From Garcia nutans (lineage: Eukaryota; Streptophyta; Magnoliopsida; Malpighiales; Euphorbiaceae): a stretch of 64,000 bases of DNA. The stretch's first letter is position 1; each line of letters begins with the position of its first letter. The stretch lies in assembly GCA_947685225.1 (NCBI GenBank), contig CANTUV010000035.1:39060001-39124000 (forward strand), in the 5' to 3' direction. The notes below the pieces were generated by a model. That model did no database searches. It worked only from the letters and a program-made list of their open reading frames with translations, and had not been told where the DNA came from. Position numbers and translations under genes: made by a program. Positions 1-10,792 of the stretch are shown in pieces.

Positions 1-917
1 TAGCCGAGCATCACATTCCTATTTACACTCACATGAAACCTGTCAAACAAAAGCTTAGGTGATTAAGACTTGAGTGGGTTGAATTGGTTAAAGAAGATGT
101 CACTAAGCAAATACAAGTGAAGTTCCTTGAAGTGATAGAATATCCAGATTGGCTAGCCAACATAGTACCTGTGCCAAAGAAAGATGGAAGGATAAGGGTC
201 TGTGTAGACTATAGAGATTTGAACAAGGCTTCCCCTAAAGATGATTTTCCTTTACCTCATATAGATGTTCTCATTGATAGTGCAGTCTCGAGCGTGCTAC
301 ACTTGTTTGTAGATGGATTCTCCGGTTACAATCAAGTTATAATGGCCCAAGAGGATAAAGCCAAAATTGCTTTCATTACTACATGGGGTATATTTTGTTA
401 TAGGGTGATGCCGTTCGGCTTAAAGAATGCTAGAGCAACCTATCAAAGGATGGCCACCACTCTGTTTCATGACATGATGCACAAAGAAGTTGAAGTATAT
501 GTTGATGATATGATGGTGAAATAGGACACAAGGAAATGACACTTCCAAAACTTAGAATTATTCTTCGATAGAGCTTTGAAATATAAGCTCATATTAAACC
601 CAAAAAAGTGTGTGTTTGGAGTTACCTCAGGTAAATTGTTGGGACATGTGATTGGTCCAAATGGCATTGAGATTGATCCTGACAAAGTTAAAGCAATTAG
701 GGATATGCCAGCCCCTAAGACGGAGAGAGAAGTTCGGGCATTTATTGGTAAATTACAATACATAAGCAGATTCATAGCAAAACTCACAACAATTTGTGAG
801 CCTATCTTCAAATTGCTTAAAAAGAATCAGCCGGTAATATGGAATGAAGAATGTCAAAAGGCCTTTGAGCAAAAAAAAATAGTATTTTTTGAATCCACCT
901 ATTTTAAAACCACATAA
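1..917 (+). pseudogene. T1 pol: reverse transcriptase (partial, broken)
   Basis: RNA-dependent DNA polymerase of the Tat element, lacking its N terminus at the window edge. The fingers motif (VPKKDGRIRVCVDYRDLN) is near 165-225, the palm motif MPFGLKNA near 409-430, and the catalytic YVDD box near 497-510. A stop (TAG at 522) follows YVDDMMVK where T2 has a serine codon. The thumb continues in the same frame at 576-870. Near 870-880 an enlarged A-run gives a +1 shift relative to T2, so the frame closes at 915. A compensating one-base loss near 982 restores the original frame. Not functional in this copy. Confidence 0.88.
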
Positions 918-1280
918 ACCCGGCAAACCTCAATTACTATACTTAGCAGTAAAAGAAGAGTCAATAGGAGCCATGCTAGCCAAGCAAATGAGTCAGGGAT
1001 TGAGCATGCAGTTTACTACTTGAGTAGAAAGCTCCTACCTTATGAAATTAAGTATAGTATCATTGAAAAAAACTGTATAGCCGTGGTTTGGTCTTCTAAG
1101 AAATTGCGGCATTACTTTCAATCTTATAGTGTGCAAGCAATTTCTAGGTTGGATCCAATGAAGTACTTAAAGGAGACACCCTCTCTGATTGGGAAATATG
1201 GTCGATGGTTGATAATATTAGAAGAATTTGAGATTGAATATGTAACCAAGAAAATGATCAAAGGTAGAGTGGTGGCATAA
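918..1280 (+). pseudogene. T1 pol: gypsy-type RNase H domain (broken)
   Basis: Homologous to T2 45704-46081. The domain follows RT directly, and the block YYLSRKLLPYEIKYSIIE at about 1014-1070 is the usual gypsy RNase H signature. The first 65 bases are out of frame because of the indel pair around 875 and 982. In this family the expected first catalytic Asp region reads as a Glu-rich stretch (clear in T2), consistent with this RNase H being degenerate in Tat elements. A TAA at 1278 replaces the Glu codon found in T2 (GREVAEFLA). Confidence 0.8.
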
Positions 1281-1283
1281 TTC

Positions 1284-2160
1284 TTGGCCCAACAACCACT
1301 ACCAGAAAGCGAAGAGGTGACCTTGGAATTTCCAGATGAACATTTAGAAGCAATTGAAGTACAAGGGTGGAAAATGTATTTTGATGGAGCAGTAAACAGG
1401 AAAGGAGCAGGTTTGGGAGTTATACTAGAATCGCCCGAAGGAGAACTCATCCCTTTGGCCAAAAAGTTGAAATTTAGGGCAACCAATAATATGGTGGAAT
1501 ACGAAGCTTGTATTTTTGGTTTGGAATCCCTAATGATTATGAAGGTGGATAAGGTGGAGGTTTATGGCAATTCATTACTAGTAGTATCCCAAGTAAACGG
1601 AGAATGGGAGTTGAAAGAAGAAAAGTTAAAACCATACCACCATTACCTAACCTTGATGAAGAAGAACTTTAAGGAGTGTAGGTTTATAAACCTATCAAGG
1701 GAAGAAAATCAGATGGCTAATGCCCTAGCCACATTGACTTCGATATGGGAAAACCCTGTCAGCTTATTTCTTAAGCCTCTAATTTTGACCAGTTCATCAA
1801 CTCCTTGCTATGAATATGAGACAATCATGGAAATTGATATAGACCATGATGCGTGGTATGATACTAACAGGCAATTTTTGGAAGAAAGAGAATACCCGTC
1901 GGGGGCAACAAAGAAAGAGAGAAGAGAAATAAGGCGGTGGTCTATGCAATACATTACATTCCATGGAGATTTATATCCAAGATCTCCTGATGGGGTGCAT
2001 TTGAGATGTTTAAGAAAGCCTGAAGTGGAGCGCATCGTGTCAGAAATACATGCGGGAAGTTGCGGTCCACACATGAGTGGTTTGGCTCTAGTTAAGAAGA
2101 TTATTCGGCAAGGTTATTACTAGTTGACCATGGAGAAGGATTGTATTGAGTTTGAGTGCC
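1284..2160 (+). pseudogene. T1 pol: archaeal-type RNase H and integrase zinc-binding region
   Basis: Second RNase H (RVT_3 type), characteristic of Tat elements. The first acidic motif is MYFDGAVNRKGAG near 1374-1415 and the Glu motif NNMVEYEACIFGLE near 1486-1528. The third motif reads VYGNS near 1560-1574 where T2 has VYGDS, so a catalytic Asp is Asn here. From about 1840 the frame continues into the integrase N-terminal HHCC module (HAGSCGPHMSG near 2048). TAG at 2121 (Trp in T2) and further stops at about 2168 and 2205 interrupt it, and a short in-frame loss removes residues near the first zinc Cys (2150). Confidence 0.85.
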
Positions 2161-3092
2161 AACAGTGTTAGATGTATGGTAACTTGAATCACATGCCTCC
2201 TGAATAATTGCATTCTATGTCTTCACCCTAGCCCTTTGCCACTTGGGGTATCAACATTATAGGAGAGATACATCTGACAGCATCAAATGGTCACCGTTTC
2301 ATTGTGGTAGCAGTAGATTATTTTTCAAAATGGGTCGAAGCCGAATCCTTCAACAAATTGGGTGCAAGCCAAATGGCTAGATTTATTGAAAAGAACCTCA
2401 TCTGCCAGTATGGGGTCCTGCACAGTGTGATATCAGACAATGGGGTACAGTTTCAAGGAGCAGTTAAGGATTTATTCTCAAAGTACCACATCCATCATCA
2501 TAGATCCTCTCCTTATAGACCAAAGACTAATGGTGTAGTAGAAGAAACAAACAAGACAATTAAGCAAATTATGTCCAAAATGACCAAGTCATACAGGGAT
2601 TGGTCAGAGATGCTTCCCTTTGCTTTATGGAGATATAGGACAAGTGTGCGAACACCTACTGGAATGACACCATTCTCTTTAGTTTACGGGATGGAAGCAG
2701 TGTTGCTAATTGAAATAGAAATCAAGTCATTAAGGGTAGTCTTGGAAGTTGAATTGCCTGAAACAGAATGGGTAGTGAGCAGATACACACAGTTAGCTTT
2801 GCTAGAAGAGAGAAGGTTAAAGGCACTGTATCATCACCAATTATATCAAAAGAAGATAGCTCGGGCCTACAATAGAATGGTTAAAATCAGAAAACTCAGA
2901 GTCTGGGATTTGGTGTTGAAGCAATGTAAGCCTAATGTATCTGATCCAAGAGGGAAGTTCAGGCCTAGCTGGGAAGGGCCATATGTCGTGAAACAAGTCA
3001 TGAACAAAGGTGCATTGAAGTTATCAGACATGGACGGGAATGAATTTAGTGAGCCAGTAAACATTGACAGGTTGAAGAGGTTTTATGTATGA
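2161..3092 (+). pseudogene. T1 pol: integrase core and C terminus
   Basis: DDE/rve integrase that inserts the cDNA copy. The first Asp is in AVDYFSKWVEAES near 2311, the second in VISDNGVQFQG near 2430, and the Glu in NGVVEETNKTIKQ near 2530, so the catalytic triad is present. The long open stretch 2304-3092 covers the core and a C-terminal domain ending GNEFSEPVNIDRLKRFYV. Upstream, TAG at 2229 disrupts the frame at the same codon as in T2. No chromodomain follows, as expected for Tat rather than chromoviruses. Confidence 0.88.
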
Positions 3093-3106
3093 TAAAAAAA
3101 AGAGCT

Positions 3107-3262
3107 CGCTAGGTTGAAAACCCAAAAAGGGCGGCCTAAGAAAAAGTTAGAGCAGTCAACTAGTCCCGAAAATCTGAAAGGGCAAGCTAGGCAACAATTA
3201 GGGCTAAATGAGAGAAAATAGTCAATTAGAAAACCCGAAAGGGCTAGTTGGCAACAGGAGTG
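3107..3262 (+). repeat. T1 stem-loop cassette array A (3 units) after pol
   Basis: Three units at about 3109-3140, 3159-3191 and 3222-3251. Each has a 7-9 base arm, then GAAAACCC or similar, a 3-6 base loop, GGGC, and the complementary arm followed by GGCAA or similar. The third unit pairs CAATTAG with CTAGTTG. The T2 counterpart pairs CAATTAG with CTAATTG, so pairing survives although the 3' arm differs. The array begins directly after the pol stop codon. Function unknown. Confidence 0.75.
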
Positions 3263-3492
3263 ATCTTGTGTATGCTGGCTTTATGTTTGGTTGTTTCCCA
3301 ATTTAATAAAATAGAATTAAAGTTAAAATTGTTTTATGTGCACTGTTATAAGTATTTGACCAGATATGGATGAAATAAATAAACACAATAGCAAAAGGTG
3401 ATGACAAATTATAAATGGAAAAGAAGCATCTTTTATTACTTTAATTATTCGTCATCCTAAAATACACTTTCTGAATTGACAAAATGTAAAAT
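3263..3492. other. T1 spacer between pol and antisense gene 3' ends
   Basis: An AT-rich spacer conserved with T2 48072-48314. It lies between the sense pol end and the 3' end of the antisense DUF7745-like gene. I see no ORF or named signal. An AATAAA-like string near 3303-3310 could serve as a poly(A) signal for a sense transcript, but this is not demonstrable from sequence. Confidence 0.4.
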
Positions 3493-4790
3493 CTATAGCA
3501 GATGATAAGTGTAACGTGCAGGCCAGCTTTGCCTCAGCCGATCCAAGTAGGCTTTAGTCAAGCAAGGCATGTCTAAATCAGGGGTAAAGTCAGAATCTCG
3601 AGGCTCATCTCCATATTGATGGCTAAGACGTCGAGGATCATAGCATGTACCTTAATGAAGAGCAGTAAGGGGAACATACATCAAGTATGTCCGCATGGTG
3701 ATACGAGAAATCTTCCACCAAGGTACCAACCAACGGAAATTGACTTCAGAGCGTGAGTGGATCCAGTCAACCCAGTCAGCATATGAAGAAGCAGGATGGA
3801 GTAGTTTTCTAGTGGAATGATGATGTGGCAGATATCTAGCAAAATCCACGGATGGAGTATCAAGCAAACAAAGACGCTCCTGAAGCCAAATCTATGAAGA
3901 AATAATTAAATTAAAAAAAAGTCTGCTAAGTTGAAAACCCGCAAGGGCAGCTTAGGCAAAATTTAGGATAACTCGCTAGTTCTGAAAACCCATATGGGCG
4001 GACTAGGCAAAAATTATAGCAATAAAAAATATATAGCAAAAAGAAAGAGGTCCGCTAAGTTGAAAACCCGTGAGGGCAACTTAGGCAAAAATTAGGACAG
4101 CTCACTAGTTCCGAAAACCCACATGGGTGGACTAGGCAAAAATTAGAGCAATAAAAAGAAAAGAAGGAAAAAAGAAAACCTAAATTGAAAATCCAAAAGG
4201 GCAGTTTAGGTAATTACCTGAAGCAGCAACAGACTCCCAGTCAGTCTCTTTGGCAAACTTGATTTAAGTCGGTCTAATCCAACTAAGGTCTCGGCTAAGA
4301 TCACAGGTACCAGCGATAAGCCTCCTTCTATTTGGTCCATAATATCCAATACTCATGGATCAATATTGCCATCGAAAGAAACAAGCAAGAATTGGCCGAG
4401 CAAGCAAAGACAAAACATGCGTGCCCATGCCTTAGTAGAAGCCAAATGAGAGAGACAAAAATCAATCAAGGGAGCAAGTAGAATTTTTTCACCTCTCATC
4501 AACCGAAGAATTTCGGGTTTTGGAATTTAAAATAACATCTTCATCTTCTGTTGAGTCTTGGAAATCAATGTGAGTAATGCCATTTGTTGATTATTTGGAT
4601 ATCCAAGGATGGCCTCAAATTCTTCAATCAAGGGAAATATTTCAAAGCCATTAATTTTAAATACCCTAGAATCCGTACTCCAAAAGAAAGCTACGGCATG
4701 TAAGAAGGAGTGGTCCAATTTAACAGTTTGAAAACATTTCAAAATATCATGTTTTGACCATGAAATTTGCTTCCAATGGATAGCATCCAT
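3493..4790 (-). pseudogene. T1 antisense gene 1: DUF7745-like protein, two exons, broken
   Basis: Read on the minus strand. Exon 1 runs 4790-4218, starting MDAIHWKQISW, with donor CAG/GTAATT. Exon 2 runs 3891-3493, with acceptor TTCATAG/ATTTGG, ending at TAG. Blocks such as INGFEIFPLIEEFEAILG and PVPVILAETLVGLD resemble the DUF7745 domain of plant retrotransposon-associated proteins; this is from memory and not searched. A TAA at about 4527 replaces the Gln of T2 (MLFQIPKPEI), and TGA or TAA codons interrupt exon 2. Splice sites, frame and both ends match T2, which argues for a real gene carried by the element. Molecular role unknown. Confidence 0.65.
3926..4209 (+). repeat. T1 stem-loop cassette array B (5 units) inside antisense intron
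   Basis: Five units at 3926-3955, 3976-4006, 4055-4084, 4105-4135 and 4180-4209, in the same plus orientation as array A. They fill most of the intron between the two exons of the antisense gene. The first unit pairs CTAAGTTG with CAGCTTAG, the third pairs CTAAGTTG with CAACTTAG, the second and fourth pair CTAGTTCCG-type arms with GGACTAG, and the last pairs CTAAATTG with CAGTTTAG. The invariant part is the GAAAACCC..GGGC core. Confidence 0.75.
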
Positions 4791-4935
4791 ATTCTTAAAT
4801 AAAATTTTTTATCTTCTTTAAATGATGCTTGGTCATGGTTGATGAATGAAGGAAAATTAAAATTGTTAAAGGGAGTTTTTACGTTGAATTGGAAAATGTT
4901 TTTTGATTCTGTATGAAATTAGGCATGAAAGGAAA

Positions 4936-4944
4936 TTTATATAG
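4936..4944 (-). promoter_or_regulatory. TATA box of T1 antisense gene 1
   Basis: TATATAAA on the minus strand about 150 bases upstream of the ATG at 4790. The T2 copy has the same motif at the same distance (49571-49579), which supports a dedicated pol II promoter. Confidence 0.55.
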
Positions 4945-5234
4945 AAGAAACAAACCTTTCCTAAAGTGAAAAGGAAAAAGTGTTGGAAAGAGTGAAACCA
5001 TATGGCATAAGGAAAGGAATTAGCAACGAATTTCCTTTACCGCGTTGGATTTGGTTTAGCAAATGGTGCGGCAGTGAATTATGAAATCTTGTGGTACTGT
5101 GATAAAAAAAAATGAAAAAGAATGTTTAATAATTGTGATGCAGTACGATAAAAAAAGAAGTTACAGTAAAGATTGAAATAGTATTTTTTCATTATTGTAC
5201 AATATTTTACAATTGCTACAATATTTACATATCA
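4945..5234. other. T1 gap between the two antisense genes
   Basis: About 290 bases upstream of gene 1's promoter and downstream of gene 2's stop. It is AT-rich with short A-runs, and TTACAGTAAAG near 5160 is shared with T2. No ORF or repeat stands out. Confidence 0.4.
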
Positions 5235-7677
5235 CTAAGAGGGTGGTGGTAGGTCATCAAATAAAGCCCTGAAAAAGTTGTCACCTGTTGGAGGAGGGGG
5301 GAAAATTACTCGTCCCGAGTCTGCCCAAAGCGGGAGCACCAAAATTCGACAAATTACTCGTCCCGGGATCACCAGAAGTAGAAGCACCAAAATCTCTATT
5401 ACCTTGAAGTTTCGATTTGTCATGGTCCTCATCAGAAGCAGATGAAAGGATCTCATGGTCATCAGTCTGGGGGCCTCTTGATGAAGAAGCACCGGGATCC
5501 CTCATCCTCTGAAATCGGAAGTCTCAAAAATTTTGTTCGGATTGATGATATAAACTTTCAAAATGAGAAGCCTACTGATGACTTGCAGCCAACTCTTCTT
5601 GAAGTTTTCTATTTTGTTCTTCGAGCATCCGCTGTGAGCCAGGAAGGAAAAATTTAAGAGCATACATAATCATTCATACATATAGCATAAATTACCATGA
5701 AATAAGGAACTTACCAGGTAATTCATATCAACACCTTGCGGATGAGATGGCATATCTGGCGGGCTAGAATGAGCAAACGAAGGGGCAGTGAAAGAAGGTC
5801 TAGCCTCATGATCAAAAGAACCAACAGCCTGCAACAATCATTAAAGAAAGAAGCAGTCGCAAGGGAAGAATGGTAAAAGTTTTACTTGAGAAGTACTATC
5901 CCCGAGATGTGGAGCGAACTCTCCCACCTTTTCATCTCTACCCTCACTTTCTTCGAGAATCCCTCGCACACCAACAGGAGATACATCAAAGTTCAAGAGC
6001 CACCTTTGAATAAAATGGCATAAAATGCACCGGGCAGATGAAGAAATGACTCAACACCATAACCATACTGAGCCGGCCAACATGCATCCTCCGGCATCGA
6101 CATAACATTTAAAGTATATTCTGGGATATGCATCGGGGCCCTCCACTGCTCTGGATCAAGAAACCACTCATAAACTCTCTCTTTAAGAAACTATCCACTA
6201 GACACTGGGCCAGCGATGACTCGACGAGAATGTTGGAAAGATAGTGCAGCCCTCATCAAAGGAGACCAGTTTGTCCGCTCTTCTGGGTTCCACCAGGCCA
6301 AGTTCACCTGCAAAATAACATAAGGTAAGCAAACTTTCAAATAAAATTTAAATCATACTAATGTTATTTTACCTGGTCCCAAGTTAAGTGGCTCAACACA
6401 AAGCGATGAGTATGCACATGACGAGAACCGGGGACGTCCACACGATCAGACGACTAAAAATTTAATCTCGGATACTCGATTCTCTCTCGGGAAATACCGG
6501 GTACCCTCACGAGGTTGTGTTCATATGCCCATGCCTACAATAATAGTAAAGATCAAATTCATGCAAGAGAAGATTGGAAATGACATTGGTGGAAAATGAG
6601 TACCTCGACAACATCCATCAAGCTGACAAAAGACTTCTTGTTTCAACAAAATTTGTCAAGACCATGGTAAAGACACGCGAGACCAGCTTCACCCCAGTCA
6701 GAAGATGGTAACATTCTGAAATAAGAAAGGGCACTCAACACTGACAAGTGGATAGAGGATTCAGTGCTGCCTAAGATGGTTGACCCAAGCAGATATAACA
6801 AAAATCCTCGAACATACTGTTCGACCGTGTCTCTGCCAACCCATCATTCATTGTTCATCCAATAACTACGAATTGGCTCGATTTTTATCTTAAAAGGCCC
6901 TTTATATGATGGTTCCATACCAATTAATTCCTGAATTTCTTCAAATGTCAAAATATCATTGGTTAGAGAAACTGGAACACCATCATATCGAAGGCTGGTT
7001 ATATGGGTAAAATCAATCAGACCAATTTTCATCTCTCCAATGGGCAAGTGAAAAGTGTGGGTTGTGTCCAACCATCATTTTGCAAGTGCCTGGACTATGC
7101 TCCGATCTATCTGATATTCCTCAGATTGCAATTGTAAGATGAACTGCTCAAAGCCGCAATCTCGGATAATCTGCCTTACCCGAGAAGGTACTACATCATA
7201 CCATTGTCGGGCTTTGTAAATACACCCTCCAGCCCGAACAACTCAACGATCATGCTAACACAGACTCAGGTAAGTTAATACCAGGTATATATTATCCTAT
7301 CTGCTTAAATTAATTTTCTAAATTTTCTAAAAAAGATAATAATATCAAAATACAAAATAAATAAATAAAATAAAATAAAAACACAAAACAAAAAAACACA
7401 AAAAAAAACAACAAAAAAAATAAAAATCAAAAAATCAAAACAGAAAGATAAAGATAAAAAATCATCAAAAAAAATAAAAAATAATCATAAATAAAAAAAG
7501 GAAAGACGAAAGAAAAAAAGAAAAGGAAAAGAAAGGGAAAATAATTACCGCGCTCTTTTCATTGGAACTACGATGGAGCGGCATCCTGGCTAGTGTATCT
7601 ATATTTCCGTCTTCATGATGCCGGATAAACTCTAATAATTCGGCATTAGAATGAGTCCTTGACCTTGAAGCATCCAT
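5235..7677 (-). pseudogene. T1 antisense gene 2: plant mobile domain (PMD) protein, six exons, broken
   Basis: Minus-strand gene. Exons read from GT..AG borders shared with T2: 7677-7549, 7254-6604, 6534-6373, 6307-5886, 5828-5715 and 5631-5235. The N terminus is MDASRSRTHSNAELLEF. Exon 2 carries the PMD signature WLDTTHTFHLPIGEM and the block RYDGVPVSLTNDILTFEE. The last exon has a Gln/Glu-rich helix (MLEEQNRKLQEELA), a Ser/Asp-rich tail and the end DDLPPPS. PMD proteins (MAIN/MAIL1 type) act in plant nuclei and related domains occur in transposons; the role here is inferred only. Stops precede WLDTT and follow YWMNNE, and the last exons shift frame. Confidence 0.75.
7265..7548. repeat. A-rich low-complexity intron 1 of T1 PMD gene
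   Basis: Long runs of A with AAATAAAA and CAAAAAAAAC patterns between exons 1 and 2. The matching T2 intron (51890-52034) is much shorter and (AATAAT)-rich. Probable intron length variation by slippage. Confidence 0.6.
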
Positions 7678-7770
7678 TTTTTTGAAAACTATGTGCTAAA
7701 TTTGAAAGAAATTTGAGATAATTATAGAATTCGCTATTTATGTTGTGAATTGAATGAAAGGATCAGCTCA

Positions 7771-7780
7771 TTTATATAGA
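7771..7780 (-). promoter_or_regulatory. TATA box of T1 PMD gene
   Basis: TATATAAA on the minus strand about 95 bases upstream of the ATG at 7677. T2 has TATAAAA at 52259-52265, about 96 bases from its ATG. The equal spacing in two copies supports a promoter. Confidence 0.55.
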
Positions 7781-7805
7781 GAAACGGCAAGAAAAAAAAA
7801 TTCAA

Positions 7806-7995
7806 AAGTAAGTTTTACTATTTATAAATAGTAAATTTACTATTTATGAATAGTAAACTTTACTATTGATAAATAGTAAATTACTTTTTCCAACAGTAAA
7901 TAATATTTACTACTATTTACGAATAGTAAGTTACTATGTATAAATAGTAAATAGTGCATGAATAGTGACTACACAGTAAATGAACAGTAAATTCA
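7806..7995. repeat. Clustered ACTATT/AATAGT palindromes upstream of T1 PMD gene
   Basis: At least six near-perfect dyads of the type TTTACTATTTATAAATAGTAAA, separated by short spacers, immediately upstream of the antisense TATA box. The same cluster is at 52309-52550 in T2. Candidates are protein-binding sites for the antisense promoter or structure formation. Function is not shown. Confidence 0.65.
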
Positions 7996-8114
7996 ATTAT
8001 TCACTGTAATCATTCAAATACTTGTGTGTTTTTAATATTTTTACACGCAGCGACTAAAAAGAAGACATGTGCATAAAAATCATCCAAACTTTTTGAAATA
8101 AAAATTATTATTAG

Positions 8115-8600
8115 CTCGGGTCCAGAACCCAAATTTTTCTTAGGTCCAGAACCTAAAATTATCCTTGAGTCCAGAACTCGAACCAGGTCCAGAAACCAAA
8201 TTTTTCTTAGGTCCAGAACCTAAAATTATCCTTGAGTCCTGAACTCGAACCGGGTCCAGAACCCAAATTACCCTTAGGTCCAGAACCTAGAATCTCTTCT
8301 GAGTTCAGAACTCAAACCGGGTCTAGAACCCAAGTTACCCTTAGGTCTAGAACCTAGAATCTCTTCTAAATCCAGAACTTAACCCTGGTCCAGAATCCAA
8401 ATTTTCTTTAGGTCAAGAACCTAGAATCCATTCTAAGACCAGAACTTAGCTCCGGTCCAAAACTCAAATTTTTCTTAGGTCTAGAACCTAAAAGAACTCG
8501 AACCGGGTCCAGAATCTAAATTTTTCTTAGGTCCAGAACCTAAAATTATCCTTGAGTCCAGAACTCAAATTGGGTCCAGAACCTAAAACCTCAACCATAT
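8115..8600 (+). repeat. T1 tandem mini-hairpin array (CCAGA loop)
   Basis: Repeated units where the loop CCAGA is constant and the flanking stem changes in a paired way: GGGT/ACCC, TTAGGT/ACCTAA, GAGT/ACTC and AAGT/ACTT types. The array lies just upstream of the polypurine tract. T2 has a longer and more regular version at 52661-53575, and the X and Y elements have related arrays with other loops at the same place. Confidence 0.75.
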
Positions 8601-8650
8601 CAAAAATTAAGCCTTGTAGCTTTTCACTCTCTTTCACTAAAGTTTCAGAT

Positions 8651-8670
8651 CATTCAAGTAGGGGGCAAAC
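8651..8670 (+). other. T1 polypurine tract
   Basis: Purine-rich AAGTAGGGGGCAAAC immediately before the 3' LTR's TGTA. This is the plus-strand primer for reverse transcription. Confidence 0.75.
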
Positions 8671-10792
8671 TGTATACCCTTAATTTTTTACCCAGTCCGG
8701 TCCAATATATTTTAAATAGTCCAAAATAAATTTTGTTATCTTAATTTTATCTAATTTTTATTAATAAAAAATAATAATAATAATAATAATAAATGAAAAA
8801 ATAAAAATAAAAATTGTCGCCGAAAACCAACGCGGAGCGAAATGGCCAGCAGGCCAGTTCTCGTCCGCAGCCCGCAGCCACCTGCGGCAGTTTTTTTGCC
8901 AGCGCATTTTTTATGCAACAGTTTTTTTTCGCCAGCGAAATTTTTTCAAAACAAATTTTCCAAAACCTAATTGAATTAGGTTTTGGTTTCCTTTTCTTAA
9001 TGAATGTTATATATCGTGAGTAAATAGAATTAATCATATAAAACTTGTATAAATAAGGACTAAACAACACAAAAAAGGAGGAGAAATTGATCAAAAATTG
9101 GGACAAAAATTGGGAGAAAATTGATACCGAAACTGAGTAAGAAAGGCTTTGAATCAATCTAATTTTTTGAAAGAGAAAACAAACAATTCAAGCAATTCAA
9201 AGGCAGCAAAGCTTGTCTTTGCTTTTTTTCATCCAAGAAGAAATTTTTTGGAGGAACCAACAAACAGAGGCATGCATCAATTGTCTAAATTCTATTCTTC
9301 ACAGTAGCTTAATTCATCTAATTGTTTCTTTTAATTCAAAAACCCTAGAACCTTAATTCCCCTTTTCTAAAGTTAAAAACCTTAATTCGTTGCTTTGTTT
9401 TCCAAAAAAGCTTAAAATTGTTATTTTTACTTCTTCAAAATCTTAAAACCCTAATTGAATATGTTTTTCTTCAAAACCAAAATTTGATTCTGTTTCTTTC
9501 CAAAAGCCCTAAAAACATCTTTTTTGCTTCCATAAACTTTAAATCGTTTTGTTTATTTTCATAAAACTTCATAAAATTATCAATTGTTTTTCCAAATTAT
9601 AAAAACTAATTCTTTCTCTGAAACCCTAATTAAAAAATCATAAAACCCTAATTCAACTCCAACACCCAAAACAGTGAACCCTAACTCTCTTAAAACCTAA
9701 ACCCTAAGGTTTTCTAAACCCTAATCCTTTAAACTTAAAAAAAACCTTATAAACATAAATGCTATAATTTTACAAAGTAAGCTTAAAAACATAATTCAGT
9801 AGCTAATAGTCATAATCTAAATGTTTTGAAGAACCCAAACCCTAGTTTCATGATTTTACCACTCAAACACTAATTTGGTTAATTAAAGAACTTTGTCAAT
9901 CTCTTAAATTATAAAACTTTAATTCATGTCAAATCCTTAAAGTTCACAGTAGCTAAGAATTACAAATCTTAAACTCATAAATTCTAAAACCCTTAACACA
10001 TTAAAACTTAAATAGAAACAGTAGCCTTAATTTGAATCTTTATTTGCCTTATTCAATTTTATATTTGATCATGCTTTGATTTATGTTATATGCTTTAAGT
10101 TCAATACTTGGTTTACTTAATTTATCATGGATGGATCTTTACATTCTATTATTGTTTAATATATTTGATGAATGATTCACTTATGATGAATGGTTATTTA
10201 CTTTTGTTGATTTATTTAGAATTCCAAATGTTGTAAGAGGTATGTTTCCACTTGGTGGGTGCCTCATTAGTTAAATATCATGTAATTTAAATTTCTCTTC
10301 TATTTTAGAATCAATGTAAAAGGCATGTTTCTACCTTTCGGTGGGTGTCCTATTTAGGCATATTATGTAAGGGTATGTTTCCATCTTCGGACGGGTACCC
10401 ATTTATTTGTTTTACTTGGACATTGTTTTGATTTTTAATATATCGATGCTTTATATTAATTATTGCGTGTAATATGGATAATGTTGTTATATTTAAGAAT
10501 TTTATAATATTAAGACCTATAAAGGAGGCCGGTTCTAATGAACCGGGCGTTGTAGGGATGTTGGGCCATTTCTCACCTTCCCCATATGTACCAAACTTTT
10601 CGAACCCAATAGGGGGTTGGGGATTCCTTAGGAATCTAGTCATCCACCCCTTTCTTTTTTTTCCGGCCCGTCCGGGTGGCGACTCCATTTTCTCCAAACT
10701 TAGGTCCGTGTTCTCTAAGGCTCCGAGCCTAAACAGTGTCAAAGTCGCAAGAACCATTCCATCGGGAGTGGGGGCAAAAATCCCCGCTCACA
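8671..10792 (+). repeat. T1 3' LTR
   Basis: 2122 bases, TGTATACCC...GCTCACA. TATAAATA at 9048-9055 marks the likely core promoter. A GC-richer patch at 8815-8930 lies in the AT-rich U3. The downstream half has many AAACCCTAA-like words, then the family's conserved end with GGTAGAAACATG-type blocks (reverse) and GGTTGGGGATTCC near 10615. It aligns along its length with the T2 LTRs, though it is clearly diverged. Confidence 0.88.

Larger units (their letters stand above)
1..10792 (+). mobile_element. T1: Tat/Ogre-lineage Ty3/gypsy element, 5' part outside window
   Basis: The window opens inside reverse transcriptase and runs through RNase H, a second archaeal-type RNase H, integrase, two antisense genes, a tandem hairpin array, a polypurine tract and a 3' LTR ending ..GCTCACA at 10792. 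The doubled RNase H is diagnostic of the Tat lineage. The order matches T2 (38285-55879) block for block, so T1 is an independent copy of the same family. The bases just after the LTR, CAAAT, are the probable target duplication, but the left partner lies outside the window. Every coding part carries stops or frameshifts. T1 sits inside a minus-strand chromovirus-type LTR that resumes at 10793. Confidence 0.9.

Noticed and set aside
8820..8940. Organelle DNA insertion because of local GC rise
   Set aside because: The same GC-rich dyad block occurs at the same place in other Tat LTRs, so it is LTR sequence.
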